A stretch of DNA of 64,000 nt from Pseudomonas sp. WJP1 (GTDB lineage: Bacteria; Pseudomonadota; Gammaproteobacteria; Pseudomonadales; Pseudomonadaceae), in contig NZ_CP110128.1 in the NCBI RefSeq assembly GCF_028471945.1, positions 1 through 64,000 of the forward strand, read 5' to 3'. A program made the position numbers and the translations under genes. The first letter of the stretch is position 1. Each line of letters starts with the position of its first letter. A model generated the notes under the pieces. That model ran no database searches. It was not told where the DNA came from and worked only from the letters and a program-made list of their open reading frames with translations. This document shows positions 40,542-49,766 of this stretch, piece by piece.

Positions 40542-41771
40542 TTAGCCGAAGAACCAGTAGCAGACACCAATGGCGCCCAGTACGCCCGCCAATTCCGCCA
40601 GCAACGCACACCCCACCGCATGCCGCGCTCGCTGGATACCCACCGCACCGAAGTACACCGCCAGCACATAGAACGTGGTTTCGGTACTGCCCTGAATCGT
40701 CGCCGCCACCAGCGCCGGGAAGCTGTCCACACCCGACGTTTTCATCGTTTCGATCAGCATCGCCCGGGCGGCGCTGCCGGAGAAGGGTTTGACCATCGCA
40801 GTCGGCAGCGCATCGACAAAGCGCGTGTCCCAACCTGCCCATTCCACCAGGTGACGAATCCCGTCGAGGCCGAAATCCAGGGCGCCGGACGCCCGCAACA
40901 CGCCCACGGCGCAGAGCATCGCCACCAGGTACGGCAGCAGGTTCTTCGCCACGTCGAAGCCTTCTTTGGCGCCTTCGACGAACGCTTCGTAAACCTTCAC
41001 TTTGCGCAGCGCGCCGATTACCAAAAACAGCATGATTATCCCGAATAGCGTCAGATTGCCGAGGATCGACGACAAACTGGCGAGTGCAGTGGCAGAAAGC
41101 GTTGCCAGCAACGCCATGAAACCACCCAGGATCAAGGCACCGGGAATCATGTACGCCAGCACCACCGGGTCCCAGACGCGCAGGCGTTGCATGAAGGCCA
41201 CGGCCAGGAAGCCGACGATGGTCGAGCAACTGGTGGCGAGCAGGATCGGCAGGAACACCAGCGTCGGGTCGGGCGCGCCTTGCTGGGCGCGGTACATGAA
41301 GATGGTCACCGGCAACAAGGTCAGGGAGGAGGCGTTGAGCACCAGGAACAGGATCTGCGCGTTACTGGCGATCGTATCGCTGGGATTGAGCTCCTGCAGG
41401 GCCTTCATGGCCTTGAGGCCGATGGGCGTGGCGGCATTGTCCAGGCCCAGGCCGTTGGCGGCGAAGTTCAGGGTAATCAGGCCGATGGCGGGGTGGCCGG
41501 CCGGGACTTCCGGCATCAGGCGCAAAAACAGCGGCCCCAGGGCCTTGGCCAGCCATTCGACGATCCCGGCCTTCTCGGCGATCCGCAGAAAGCCCAGCCA
41601 CAGGGTGAGGGTGCCAAACAGCAGGACCATGACCTCGACCGACAACTTGGCCATGGCGAATATGCTTTCCACCATCGCCGCGAAGATCCCGGCGTTGCCG
41701 CCGATCAGCCATTGCGCCAGCGCCGACACGGCAGCCACGATGAAGAAGCCAAGCCACAGGCCATTAAGCAT
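40542..41771 (-). CDS. Gate-domain membrane protein (nucleoside-recognition / SpmA-SpmB fusion type)
   Basis: A 409-residue inner-membrane protein with about ten hydrophobic segments. Two Gate (nucleoside-recognition) domains are visible: an N-terminal one resembling SpmA (LNFAANGLGLDNAATPIGLKAM is represented by NGLGLDNAATPIGLKAM) and a C-terminal one resembling SpmB (SGVDSFPALVAATIQGSTETTF and VGCALLAELAGVLGAI). In spore formers these are two proteins; here they are one. The transported molecule is unknown. It follows gltP on the same strand across a terminator. Confidence 0.82.
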   Translation of the reverse strand: MLNGLWLGFFIVAAVSALAQWLIGGNAGIFAAMVESIFAMAKLSVEVMVLLFGTLTLWLGFLRIAEKAGIVEWLAKALGPLFLRLMPEVPAGHPAIGLITLNFAANGLGLDNAATPIGLKAMKALQELNPSDTIASNAQILFLVLNASSLTLLPVTIFMYRAQQGAPDPTLVFLPILLATSCSTIVGFLAVAFMQRLRVWDPVVLAYMIPGALILGGFMALLATLSATALASLSSILGNLTLFGIIMLFLVIGALRKVKVYEAFVEGAKEGFDVAKNLLPYLVAMLCAVGVLRASGALDFGLDGIRHLVEWAGWDTRFVDALPTAMVKPFSGSAARAMLIETMKTSGVDSFPALVAATIQGSTETTFYVLAVYFGAVGIQRARHAVGCALLAELAGVLGAIGVCYWFFG

Positions 41772-41822
41772 CAGTCAAATCCCCCAAAAGATGCGCGAAT
41801 GATAGCGGGGTGGCCAGAAACG

Positions 41823-41850
41823 ACAAACCCCGGATTTCTCCGGGGTTTGT
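41823..41850 (-). terminator. Terminator between gltP and the gate-domain gene
   Basis: ACAAACCCCGG / CCGGGGTTTGT around ATTTCT, an 11-bp stem. On the minus strand it trails into TCGTTTCT, so it best fits the 3' end of gltP. Confidence 0.8.
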
Positions 41851-41899
41851 TGGTAGGGCTGGCTCGGATCACTGTAGGAGCCACCACAGGGTTCAGCTA

Positions 41900-43231
41900 T
41901 CAGTTACGGGAAGCTTCACCAGCCGGCAGCTTTTCCTTGCTACGCCAGTGCGGCAGGGAGTTCCAGTAGCGCTGGCCCTTGGCGTCGTCGTACATGCCTT
42001 CCCAACGCGCGATGACCAGTACGGCCAGGGCGTTGCCGATCACGTTCAGAGCGGTACGCGCCATGTCCATCACACGATCGACACCGGCGATGAATGCCAG
42101 GCCTTCGAGCGGGATACCGACGCTGCCCAGGGTGGCCAGCAGCACCACGAAGGACACGCCCGGTACGCCAGCGATGCCTTTGGAGGTGACCATCAGGGTC
42201 AGTACCAGCAGCAATTGCTGACTGATCGACAGGTCGATGCCGTACAGCTGGGCAATGAAGATGGCCGCGATGCTCTGGTACAGGGTCGAACCGTCCAGGT
42301 TGAACGAGTAGCCGGTCGGCACCACGAAGCTGCAAACGGCTTTTGGCGCGCCGTAGGCTTCCATCTTCTCGATCACACGTGGCAGCACGGTTTCGGAGGA
42401 GGCGGTGGAGTAGGCCAGCACCAGCTCATCCTTGAAGATGCGCATCAGCTTGAGCACCGAGAAGCCGAACAGGCGAGCGATCAGGCCCAGTACCACGAAG
42501 GCGAAGAAGGCGATGGCGAAATAAACCAGGATGACCAGTTTTGCCAGCGGCAGCAGGGACGCGAAGCCGAAGTTGGCCACGGTCACCGCGATCAGTGCGA
42601 ACACGCCGATCGGCGCGTAGTTCATGATCATGTGGGTGACCTTGAACATGCTTTCCGATACGCCCTGGAACATCTTCACCAGCGGCTCGCGCAGGTCCGC
42701 CTGCAAGCTCGACAAGCCGAGACCGAACAGTACGGAGAAGAAGATGATCGGCAGCATTTCGCCGCGGGCCATGGCCGCGAAGATGTTCGACGGGATCAGG
42801 TTGAGGATGGTTTCGATGAACGCGTGTTCATGCTGAACCTCGGCCGCCGTGGCCTGGTACTTGGAAATGTCCACAGTGCCCAGGGTGCTCATGTCGATGC
42901 CGGCACCTGGATGGAACAGGTTGGCCAGCAGCAGACCGACCACGATGGCGATGGTGGTGACGATTTCGAAGTAAATGATGGTCTTGAGGCCAATGCGCCC
43001 AAGTTTCTTGGCGTCACCGACGCCGGCGATGCCTACGATCAGGGAAGAGATGACGATCGGGATCACGATCATCTTGATCAGACGGATAAAGATATCGCCT
43101 GCTGGTTGCAGGACGTTGCTGATCCACCAGGCTTTTTCGGCACTGAAATGGTTGAGCAGCGCACCGATTGCAATCCCCAATACCAGACCGATGAGGATCT
43201 GCCAGGCGAGGCTAAGCTTTGCCTTCTTCAT
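41900..43231 (-). CDS. gltP: Glutamate/aspartate:proton symporter (DAACS family)
   Basis: A 443-residue inner-membrane carrier that imports L-glutamate or L-aspartate with protons. It shows the dicarboxylate/amino acid:cation symporter pattern of eight helices and two hairpins: LIKMIVIPIVISSLIVGI, the serine-rich hairpin AYSTASSETVLPRVIEKM, SFVVPTGYSFNLDGSTLYQ and the second hairpin SKGIAGVPGVSFVVLLATLG. In P. aeruginosa the gene in this position is annotated gltP; C4-dicarboxylate transport (DctA) is the main alternative, and the DctA sequence signature is not obvious to me. Confidence 0.88.
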   Translation of the reverse strand: MKKAKLSLAWQILIGLVLGIAIGALLNHFSAEKAWWISNVLQPAGDIFIRLIKMIVIPIVISSLIVGIAGVGDAKKLGRIGLKTIIYFEIVTTIAIVVGLLLANLFHPGAGIDMSTLGTVDISKYQATAAEVQHEHAFIETILNLIPSNIFAAMARGEMLPIIFFSVLFGLGLSSLQADLREPLVKMFQGVSESMFKVTHMIMNYAPIGVFALIAVTVANFGFASLLPLAKLVILVYFAIAFFAFVVLGLIARLFGFSVLKLMRIFKDELVLAYSTASSETVLPRVIEKMEAYGAPKAVCSFVVPTGYSFNLDGSTLYQSIAAIFIAQLYGIDLSISQQLLLVLTLMVTSKGIAGVPGVSFVVLLATLGSVGIPLEGLAFIAGVDRVMDMARTALNVIGNALAVLVIARWEGMYDDAKGQRYWNSLPHWRSKEKLPAGEASRN

Positions 43232-43416
43232 ATCTTTACCCTTACTTCAGTTTGACTCGAACACATGCATGAGCGGCTTCGCTTGTGGCGAAAATGTCAG
43301 TGCACATGTTCCCGTATAAGGAGCCCCGGAGCGCTTGTTAATGGCTCTCTGGCAGGCGAAAAAAGGCGCAACTATTCCGATGCAAGGAAGCGACGTCTAA
43401 TGCCGTAAACGCCTAC

Positions 43417-43444
43417 CCTATGCCGAATCGGCATGAGGTTTTTT
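43417..43444 (+). terminator. Orphan rho-independent terminator upstream of gltP
   Basis: CCTATGCCG-AAT-CGGCATGAGG (one bulged G) followed by six T on the + strand. No + strand gene precedes it: gltP runs leftward from 43231. It may end a small RNA starting somewhere in 43240-43400. The remaining spacer (43232-43973) has no gene I can support. Confidence 0.65.
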
Positions 43445-43927
43445 GAGTGAAACGCGCGTCCCAACCGGTTCGAATACGACATATTGGCAGGCATAAGTGC
43501 CGTGAACCGGCCATCACAGAGCAGGTTGTGTGTTTTTTGAACAGTGGGGAAGGGTGTCGAAATGAAGGAAAATCGCGAGATTTGCCCAGAGACTTGAGCG
43601 CAAAAGAAAGGCGATTTTTCTCGATGTACGGTCGCTCTTGCAGCCTCGAAGACTATTTATTGCTGGTGCTTTGAGCTTCAAGCCCTACGCAAGCCCGTCG
43701 AGCCGTGGTTGGCCGGCGAACTTGCGTGGAAGCTTTCCTGACCCGGCCCTCACGCAGGCACTCCCTGTACCCGTAGGTCACTCCGCCCCTGAAGCAGGCA
43801 GAACGTCCCGACCCCTTGGTCATGCGCCTGCCTTCCTCGGGTGGCGCAATGGGAAAGAAGCGATGCGCCTCTTTCGCGTCTTCAATTCAGTACCACTGTG
43901 GAACTTCGCTTGCCATGGCACGACCGC

Positions 43928-43946
43928 CCGCCCGGTAGCAGGGCGG
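43928..43946 (-). other. G/C-rich hairpin after the DUF1328 gene
   Basis: CCGCCC-GGTAGCA-GGGCGG lies 28 bp downstream of the DUF1328 stop on the minus strand. There is no T-tract, so it may stabilise the mRNA end rather than terminate. Confidence 0.45.
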
Positions 43947-43973
43947 CTGCCAATGTCTTTAAAACGCTCATGT

Positions 43974-44497
<524 letters not shown>

Positions 44498-44654
44498 CCT
44501 GAAGCTCCTCCCACGCTGGGGAATTGGGTTGAGGGCATTTGTTGTTGCCCTGCGTTAATCAGGTTATTGCAGCCTGCATGCCAGCTTTTTTTCTTAAAAA
44601 AATCGTTTAAAAACAGATAGTTATGCTTATGCGGAGAATGTGGCCCGACGCATC

Positions 44655-44696
44655 CTGCACGATGAGCCCTCGTGCAGTCGTGCGTAATGCACGACT
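44655..44696 (+). promoter_or_regulatory. Two overlapping hairpins/palindromes upstream of algB
   Basis: CTGCACGA-TGAGCCC-TCGTGCAG (44655-44677) and AGTCGTGC-GTAAT-GCACGACT (44676-44696) are perfect 8-bp inverted repeats that share two bases and the CGTGC core. They lie about 235 bp before algB and 160 bp before the divergent small gene. They could be paired operator sites or RNA hairpins. Nothing else is recognised in the 432-bp spacer 44498-44929. Confidence 0.5.
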
Positions 44697-44929
44697 CCGC
44701 GCAAAGACATCGCAATATTTTTGAATTGAGAGGAGGGTGCGGCTGTCAGAAATGGACGCAAGGCATCTCTGATAAGGGGTTTTCTTTCCAGAAAGCGCAA
44801 TTGCGGGCGCTGCGGCGAGGGAACAGGAGTTAGCTACCCTGCTAAGGCAGGAATGGATCAGAATAAACCATGCAACTTGCCCGATTTTTCCGGGACTAAC
44901 CAAGATCATTCATTAAGGAGCGTAGGAAA

Positions 44930-46276
44930 ATGGAATCCGCCACTGAGCATCAAGGCCGCATTCTTCTGGTGGATGATGAATCTGCCATCCTGCGAACCTT
45001 CCGTTATTGCCTTGAAGATGAAGGCTACAGCGTGGCGACCGCTAACAGCGCTGCGCAAGCGGAAGCCTTGCTGCAGCGTCAGGTCTTCGACCTGTGCTTC
45101 CTGGATTTGCGCCTCGGAGAGGACAACGGCCTGGACGTTCTGGCGCAGATGCGCATCCAGGCCCCATGGATGCGCGTGGTGATCGTCACCGCGCATTCGG
45201 CCGTAGACACTGCCGTGGATGCGATTCAGGCGGGTGCCGCCGACTATCTGGTCAAGCCGTGCAGCCCCGATCAGTTGCGCCTGGCCACGGCCAAACAGCT
45301 GGAAGTGCGGCAATTGTCGGCACGTCTGGAGGCACTGGAAGGTGAGGTACGTAAACCCAAGGACGGCCTGGATTCCCACAGCCCGGCCATGAAAGTCGTG
45401 CTCGAGACTGCCCGTCAGGTGGCCACAACCGACGCCAACATCCTGATCCTTGGCGAGTCCGGTACCGGTAAAGGCGAGTTGTCCCAGGCGATTCATGGCT
45501 GGAGCAAGCGCTCGAAAAAGTCCTGTATCACCATCAACTGCCCGTCGCTGACGGCCGAACTCATGGAAAGCGAACTGTTCGGGCACAGCCGGGGTGCATT
45601 TACCGGCGCCAGCGAAAGCACCCTGGGGCGCGTTAACCAGGCCGATGGCGGCACCTTGTTTCTCGACGAAATCGGCGATTTTCCCTTGGTTTTGCAACCA
45701 AAGTTGCTGCGCTTCATTCAAGACAAAGAGTACGAGCGGGTGGGTGACCCGGTCACCCGTCGCGCCGATGTGCGCATCCTTGCGGCTACCAACCAGAATC
45801 TCGAAGACATGGTGCGCGACGGCCGTTTCCGCGAGGACCTGCTGTATCGCCTGAATGTCATTACGCTGCACCTGCCGCCATTGCGCGAGCGTCGGGAAGA
45901 TATTCTTACACTCGCTGACCGGTTTCTGGCCCGTTTCGTCAAGGAATACGCGCGTCCCGCACGGGGTTTCAGTGACGAAGCACGTGAGGCGCTCCTGGGT
46001 TACCGCTGGCCCGGGAACATTCGCGAGCTGCGTAACGTGGTGGAGCGCGCGAGCATTATTTGCCCGCAGGAGCGGGTGGAGATCAGCCACCTGGGCATGG
46101 CCGAAGCACTGATCAATAACGCCCCGCGTATCGGAGCCCCATTAAGCCTGGATGAGCTGGAAAAGGCCCATATCGGTGCCGTCCTCGCCACCGCGGGTAC
46201 GCTGGATCAAGCCGCCAAAACCCTGGGGATCGACGCGTCGACGCTGTATCGCAAGCGCAAGCAGTACAACCTGTGA
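44930..46276 (+). CDS. algB: NtrC-family response regulator AlgB
   Basis: Response regulator that, with KinB, controls alginate, virulence and stress genes in Pseudomonas. The 448-residue protein has a receiver domain (1-125; phospho-acceptor Asp59 in LCFLDLRLG), an AAA+ domain (about 145-385; Walker A GESGTGKG, GAFTGA loop, Walker B GGTLFLDEIGDF) and a C-terminal Fis-type HTH (LDQAAKTLGIDASTLYRKRKQY is shortened to QAAKTLGIDASTLYRKR). The GAFTGA loop normally contacts sigma54, though AlgB at algD is reported to act without it. AAGGAG is upstream. kinB follows after 10 bp. Confidence 0.96.
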   Translation: MESATEHQGRILLVDDESAILRTFRYCLEDEGYSVATANSAAQAEALLQRQVFDLCFLDLRLGEDNGLDVLAQMRIQAPWMRVVIVTAHSAVDTAVDAIQAGAADYLVKPCSPDQLRLATAKQLEVRQLSARLEALEGEVRKPKDGLDSHSPAMKVVLETARQVATTDANILILGESGTGKGELSQAIHGWSKRSKKSCITINCPSLTAELMESELFGHSRGAFTGASESTLGRVNQADGGTLFLDEIGDFPLVLQPKLLRFIQDKEYERVGDPVTRRADVRILAATNQNLEDMVRDGRFREDLLYRLNVITLHLPPLRERREDILTLADRFLARFVKEYARPARGFSDEAREALLGYRWPGNIRELRNVVERASIICPQERVEISHLGMAEALINNAPRIGAPLSLDELEKAHIGAVLATAGTLDQAAKTLGIDASTLYRKRKQYNL

Positions 46277-46286
46277 GTTCGCGGCG

Positions 46287-48071
46287 ATGAAGCTGGCGAT
46301 GAAGTTGCAGACCCGTCTCTTCCTCAGCATTTCTGCGCTGATCACTGTGGCACTGCTTGGGCTGCTGCTCGGTCTTGTCAGTGTGTTGCAGATGGCCGGG
46401 AGCCAGGAAGCGTTGGTGCGCAACAACTTCGTCACCCTGGACCTGGGGCTCAAGTTGCGGCAGACGCTGGGCGATCAGTTGCTCGTCATGCTTAGCGAAA
46501 ACAATGATCCCGCCGCCTTCGAAGCGTCCAGGCAGCGTTACCTTGAGCTGCTGGAGGAAGGTATTGCCCAGGAGCCGCCGGGTGAAAACCTCGGCTTCAA
46601 AAAGGCCAAAGCCGACTATTTGAGCTTCATTGGTGCGTATGAAGTGTCCGCTGACCCCCGGCGCGTACTCAGCGGCAACGATGAGCTGACCGAAAAATTC
46701 AATCTGCTGCGCAATGGCTTGATTGCCGAACACAAGCGGGCGCTGGATGACATCAGCACCGTTGAACGCAAGGCCCGTGAGCGTGCGCTGCTGATCGCCG
46801 GGCTGCTTGGCCTGGTCGGGCTGGCGGTGTTGGTCATCGGCTTCATCACCGCGCATGCCATCGCCCGGCGTTTCGGTGAGCCCATCGAGGCTCTCGCGCA
46901 GGCGGCGGATAATATTGGCCAGGGAAATTTCGACGTCACGCTGCCGGTGTCCTCGGCCGTGGAGCTGAATCAGCTGACCCGGCGATTCGGGATCATGGCC
47001 GAGGCGCTGCGCGAACATCAGGCCACCAACGTCGATGAGTTGCTGGCGGGACAGCAGCGGTTGCAGGCGGTGCTCGACGGCATCGACGATGGCTTGCTGA
47101 TGATCGATCGCCAGGGGCACCTGGAGCATCTCAACCCGGTAGCGCAACGTCAGCTGGGATGGGACACCGATCGACTCGGGCGGGGCTTGGGTGAGGCGCT
47201 GGAGCATCCCGAGCTCGATGAACAATTGCAGCTGGTACTGCGTGGCGGCACGTTGGAGCGTATGCCGGATGACCTGAGTATCGAGGTCGATGGCGAGACG
47301 CGGTTGCTGACTTATAGCCTGACGCCGGTCATCCATACCCAGGGGCATATCCTCGGCGCGGTGATGGTGCTGCACGATGTGACTGAACAACGAGCCTTTG
47401 AACGGGTGCGTAGTGAGTTCGTCTTGCGCGCCTCCCATGAACTGCGCACACCCGTTACCGGCATGCACATGGCATTCGGCCTGTTTCGCGAGCGCGCGCA
47501 TTTCCCGCCAGAGTCCCGGGAAGCGGACCTGCTGGACACGGTAAACGAAGAAATGCAGCGGCTCATGCAGCTGATCAACGACCTGCTGAATTTCTCCCGC
47601 TACCAGAACGGCTTGCAAAAACTCACCCTGGCGCCGTGTTCCATCGAGGATTTGCTGGAGCAGGCGCAAATTCGTTTCACTGACGGCGCACAGGAGAAGG
47701 GCGTCGAGCTGTTGGTGGAAGTCCAAGGATCCTTGCCACGGCTGCAAGCCGATCAGCCGCAACTGGACCGGGTGCTCGACAATCTGATCGATAACGCGCT
47801 GCGCCATACCGCCAGCGGCGGACTGATACGTTTACAAGCCAGGCGCCATGGGGACAGGGTCATCATCAGCGTCGAAGATAACGGTGAAGGCATCGCCTAT
47901 GGGCAACAGGGTCGGATCTTCGAGCCCTTCGTCCAGGTCGGTCGCAAGAAAGGCGGGGCCGGGCTCGGTCTGGCGCTGTGCAAGGAAATCGTGCAGTTGC
48001 ATGGTGGACGCATGGGCGTTTACTCGCGACCGGGGCAGGGAACTCAGTTCTATATGACGTTGACCGTGTAA
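46287..48071 (+). CDS. kinB: Sensor histidine kinase KinB
   Basis: Membrane sensor kinase/phosphatase partner of AlgB. The 594-residue protein has two transmembrane helices (about 11-35 and 168-190) around a periplasmic helical domain, a HAMP linker (AIARRFGEPIEALAQAADNI region, 191-243), a PAS-like domain (about 255-365), the H-box RASHELRTPVTGMH with His384, and an HATPase domain with the N-box LDNLIDNALRH and G-boxes EDNGEGI and GGAGLGLAL. Start ATG 46287 gives family length; ATG 46299 is an in-frame alternative. Confidence 0.95.
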   Translation: MKLAMKLQTRLFLSISALITVALLGLLLGLVSVLQMAGSQEALVRNNFVTLDLGLKLRQTLGDQLLVMLSENNDPAAFEASRQRYLELLEEGIAQEPPGENLGFKKAKADYLSFIGAYEVSADPRRVLSGNDELTEKFNLLRNGLIAEHKRALDDISTVERKARERALLIAGLLGLVGLAVLVIGFITAHAIARRFGEPIEALAQAADNIGQGNFDVTLPVSSAVELNQLTRRFGIMAEALREHQATNVDELLAGQQRLQAVLDGIDDGLLMIDRQGHLEHLNPVAQRQLGWDTDRLGRGLGEALEHPELDEQLQLVLRGGTLERMPDDLSIEVDGETRLLTYSLTPVIHTQGHILGAVMVLHDVTEQRAFERVRSEFVLRASHELRTPVTGMHMAFGLFRERAHFPPESREADLLDTVNEEMQRLMQLINDLLNFSRYQNGLQKLTLAPCSIEDLLEQAQIRFTDGAQEKGVELLVEVQGSLPRLQADQPQLDRVLDNLIDNALRHTASGGLIRLQARRHGDRVIISVEDNGEGIAYGQQGRIFEPFVQVGRKKGGAGLGLALCKEIVQLHGGRMGVYSRPGQGTQFYMTLTV

Positions 48072-48077
48072 GCGCTT

Positions 48078-49691
48078 TTACGCTTCGTCATCCAGGCGTC
48101 GACCGGCCAGTCGGCGGCCTCGGGTTATCAGCTCAATGAACTGCACCGCACTCAGTGCATGAGCGAACAGCCAGCCCTGGCCGAACCTCACCCCCTCACT
48201 GCTCAGGAGCGCCGCCTGGGCTTCATGTTCGATACCCTCGGCAATCACCTTCAAATGCAGTGACTGGGCCATGTGAATGATATGCGGCGCCACACCGCTG
48301 CTCGCCGCGTCATGGCCGAGCGCATCGATGAAAGCCTTGTCGATCTTCAGGCAATCCACCGGCAGGGTTTGCAGGTAGGCGAGGCTGCAGTAGCCGGTGC
48401 CAAAGTCATCGATCAGTACCTGATGCCCGACATCCCGCAAGGCTTGCAGGTTTTCCCGGGCCACCACCACATCGATCAATCCGCGTTCGGTGACTTCGAA
48501 GGCAATCTGCTTGGCCGCGACCCGGTGCAGGGTCAACAAGCGAGCCATCACTTGGCCGATCCGCGGGACCATGACATCGCAGGCCGCCAGGTTGACCGAG
48601 ATGTACAGCTGCGGATTGGCCCGCAGCAGTTGCCCCAACTGCTCAAGCAGGCGTTGCAGGACAAAGTCGGTCATCTGGCGGATCTGCCCGGTGTTCTCGG
48701 CCATCGGGATGAACAGGTCGGGACTGGTCAGGGTGCCATCTGGCCGTCGCCAGCGCAGCAAGGCCTCAGCCCCGACGCAATTGCGGCTGTCGAGGTCAAA
48801 GATCGGCTGATACAGCACCTGCAACTCACCCCGGCGGATGGCGCCCGTCAGCTCCGCGTCCAGTGACTGGCGCTGGCGCACCAGCAAAAACACCAGGAAG
48901 CCTACGCACAGTGCCAATAGCAGGCAGGCGGGCAGCAACCACCACCACACGGGCGGTATATGGGTGCCACTGCGCGGGCTGATCAGCACCAGTTGGTATT
49001 CCGGGTTGTCGGTGGGCATGCGGTAAATCAACTTGGTCTGGGTGACTTGCAGCGCATCGCGGGTTTTCGGGGGCCAATGGCCGGTTGGTGGCCAGGCTTG
49101 CGCAACGCCCAGTACCGGAATCGCCCGGGTGCCATGGTCAAGAACCACCAGCAGGCTGCTTCCCGGCGAAAGGTCGACCATGTCGGTCAGATGGCCGCGA
49201 GACGTCGCGACCCGGAAATTGCCGCGTCCGAGCATCAGCGCGGCACGGTTTTCATCGGGCTCGGTGGTGGTGTTCAACCAGTAACTGTAGGTGGGGCCCT
49301 GGATGTCCGGTGGGCGTATCAGGGACAAGCCTTCCTGGCGGGGACGGTTGGAACAGATTCGCGAGGCGTCCATGTAGGCCGCCTCATAGACGAAGCGATA
49401 ATTGAAGCTGACCTGCTGCAGGGTCGCGATCATGTCGTCATCGCAGCTACGTAGCGGCTGGGCTTCGAGGTCATCAAGGCTTTCGCGCAACTGCCCGAAC
49501 AGTTGCTCCAGCCGAGCGAGAAATCGTTCACCCTGGGCGTTCATTTCCCAGCTTTCGTTTTGCTCAACCTGGTGCACGGCGACAAAGTAGCTGCCGGCCA
49601 TCATCAACGTCGCGCTCAAGACAGCAGCCAGCATCGCCAGAAACCAAGGGCGATAGAACCAGCTGCTAAGTGTCTCTCGAGCAACAGTCAT
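48078..49691 (-). CDS. CSS-motif sensor, EAL-domain cyclic-di-GMP phosphodiesterase
   Basis: A 537-residue inner-membrane protein expected to cleave c-di-GMP to pGpG. It has a helix at about 15-38, a periplasmic CSS-type sensor with Cys83 and Cys113 (SCDDD and ICSN), a second helix (about 248-272) and a cytoplasmic EAL domain (about 280-525). Catalytic elements look intact: EALLRW, SVNLAACD, FEVTERGL, LIDDFGTGYCSL and KIDKAFI. In E. coli PdeC, a related CSS-EAL enzyme, the cysteines form a redox-controlled disulfide, and dsbA lies 4 kb away here. Convergent with kinB. Confidence 0.9.
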   Translation of the reverse strand: MTVARETLSSWFYRPWFLAMLAAVLSATLMMAGSYFVAVHQVEQNESWEMNAQGERFLARLEQLFGQLRESLDDLEAQPLRSCDDDMIATLQQVSFNYRFVYEAAYMDASRICSNRPRQEGLSLIRPPDIQGPTYSYWLNTTTEPDENRAALMLGRGNFRVATSRGHLTDMVDLSPGSSLLVVLDHGTRAIPVLGVAQAWPPTGHWPPKTRDALQVTQTKLIYRMPTDNPEYQLVLISPRSGTHIPPVWWWLLPACLLLALCVGFLVFLLVRQRQSLDAELTGAIRRGELQVLYQPIFDLDSRNCVGAEALLRWRRPDGTLTSPDLFIPMAENTGQIRQMTDFVLQRLLEQLGQLLRANPQLYISVNLAACDVMVPRIGQVMARLLTLHRVAAKQIAFEVTERGLIDVVVARENLQALRDVGHQVLIDDFGTGYCSLAYLQTLPVDCLKIDKAFIDALGHDAASSGVAPHIIHMAQSLHLKVIAEGIEHEAQAALLSSEGVRFGQGWLFAHALSAVQFIELITRGRRLAGRRLDDEA

Positions 49692-49766
49692 TATGGAATA
49701 TCCGACGGATTACCAATGAGTTATAGCTGCTATTTGAGAAATGCGCTGACCGTCGGGCGATCGTCA

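Noticed and set aside
41810..43255. 481-codon open frame antisense to gltP, rich in His/Gln/Asp
   Set aside because: Composition is what the complement of a hydrophobic transporter gene gives; gltP is the real gene.
43447..43674. 75-codon open frame in the gltP-DUF1328 spacer
   Set aside because: Directly after an intrinsic terminator, without a good ribosome site; the peptide is basic, Cys-containing and resembles no family I know.
46113..47807. 564-codon open frame antisense to kinB
   Set aside because: Shadow of a full-length histidine kinase with all catalytic boxes.
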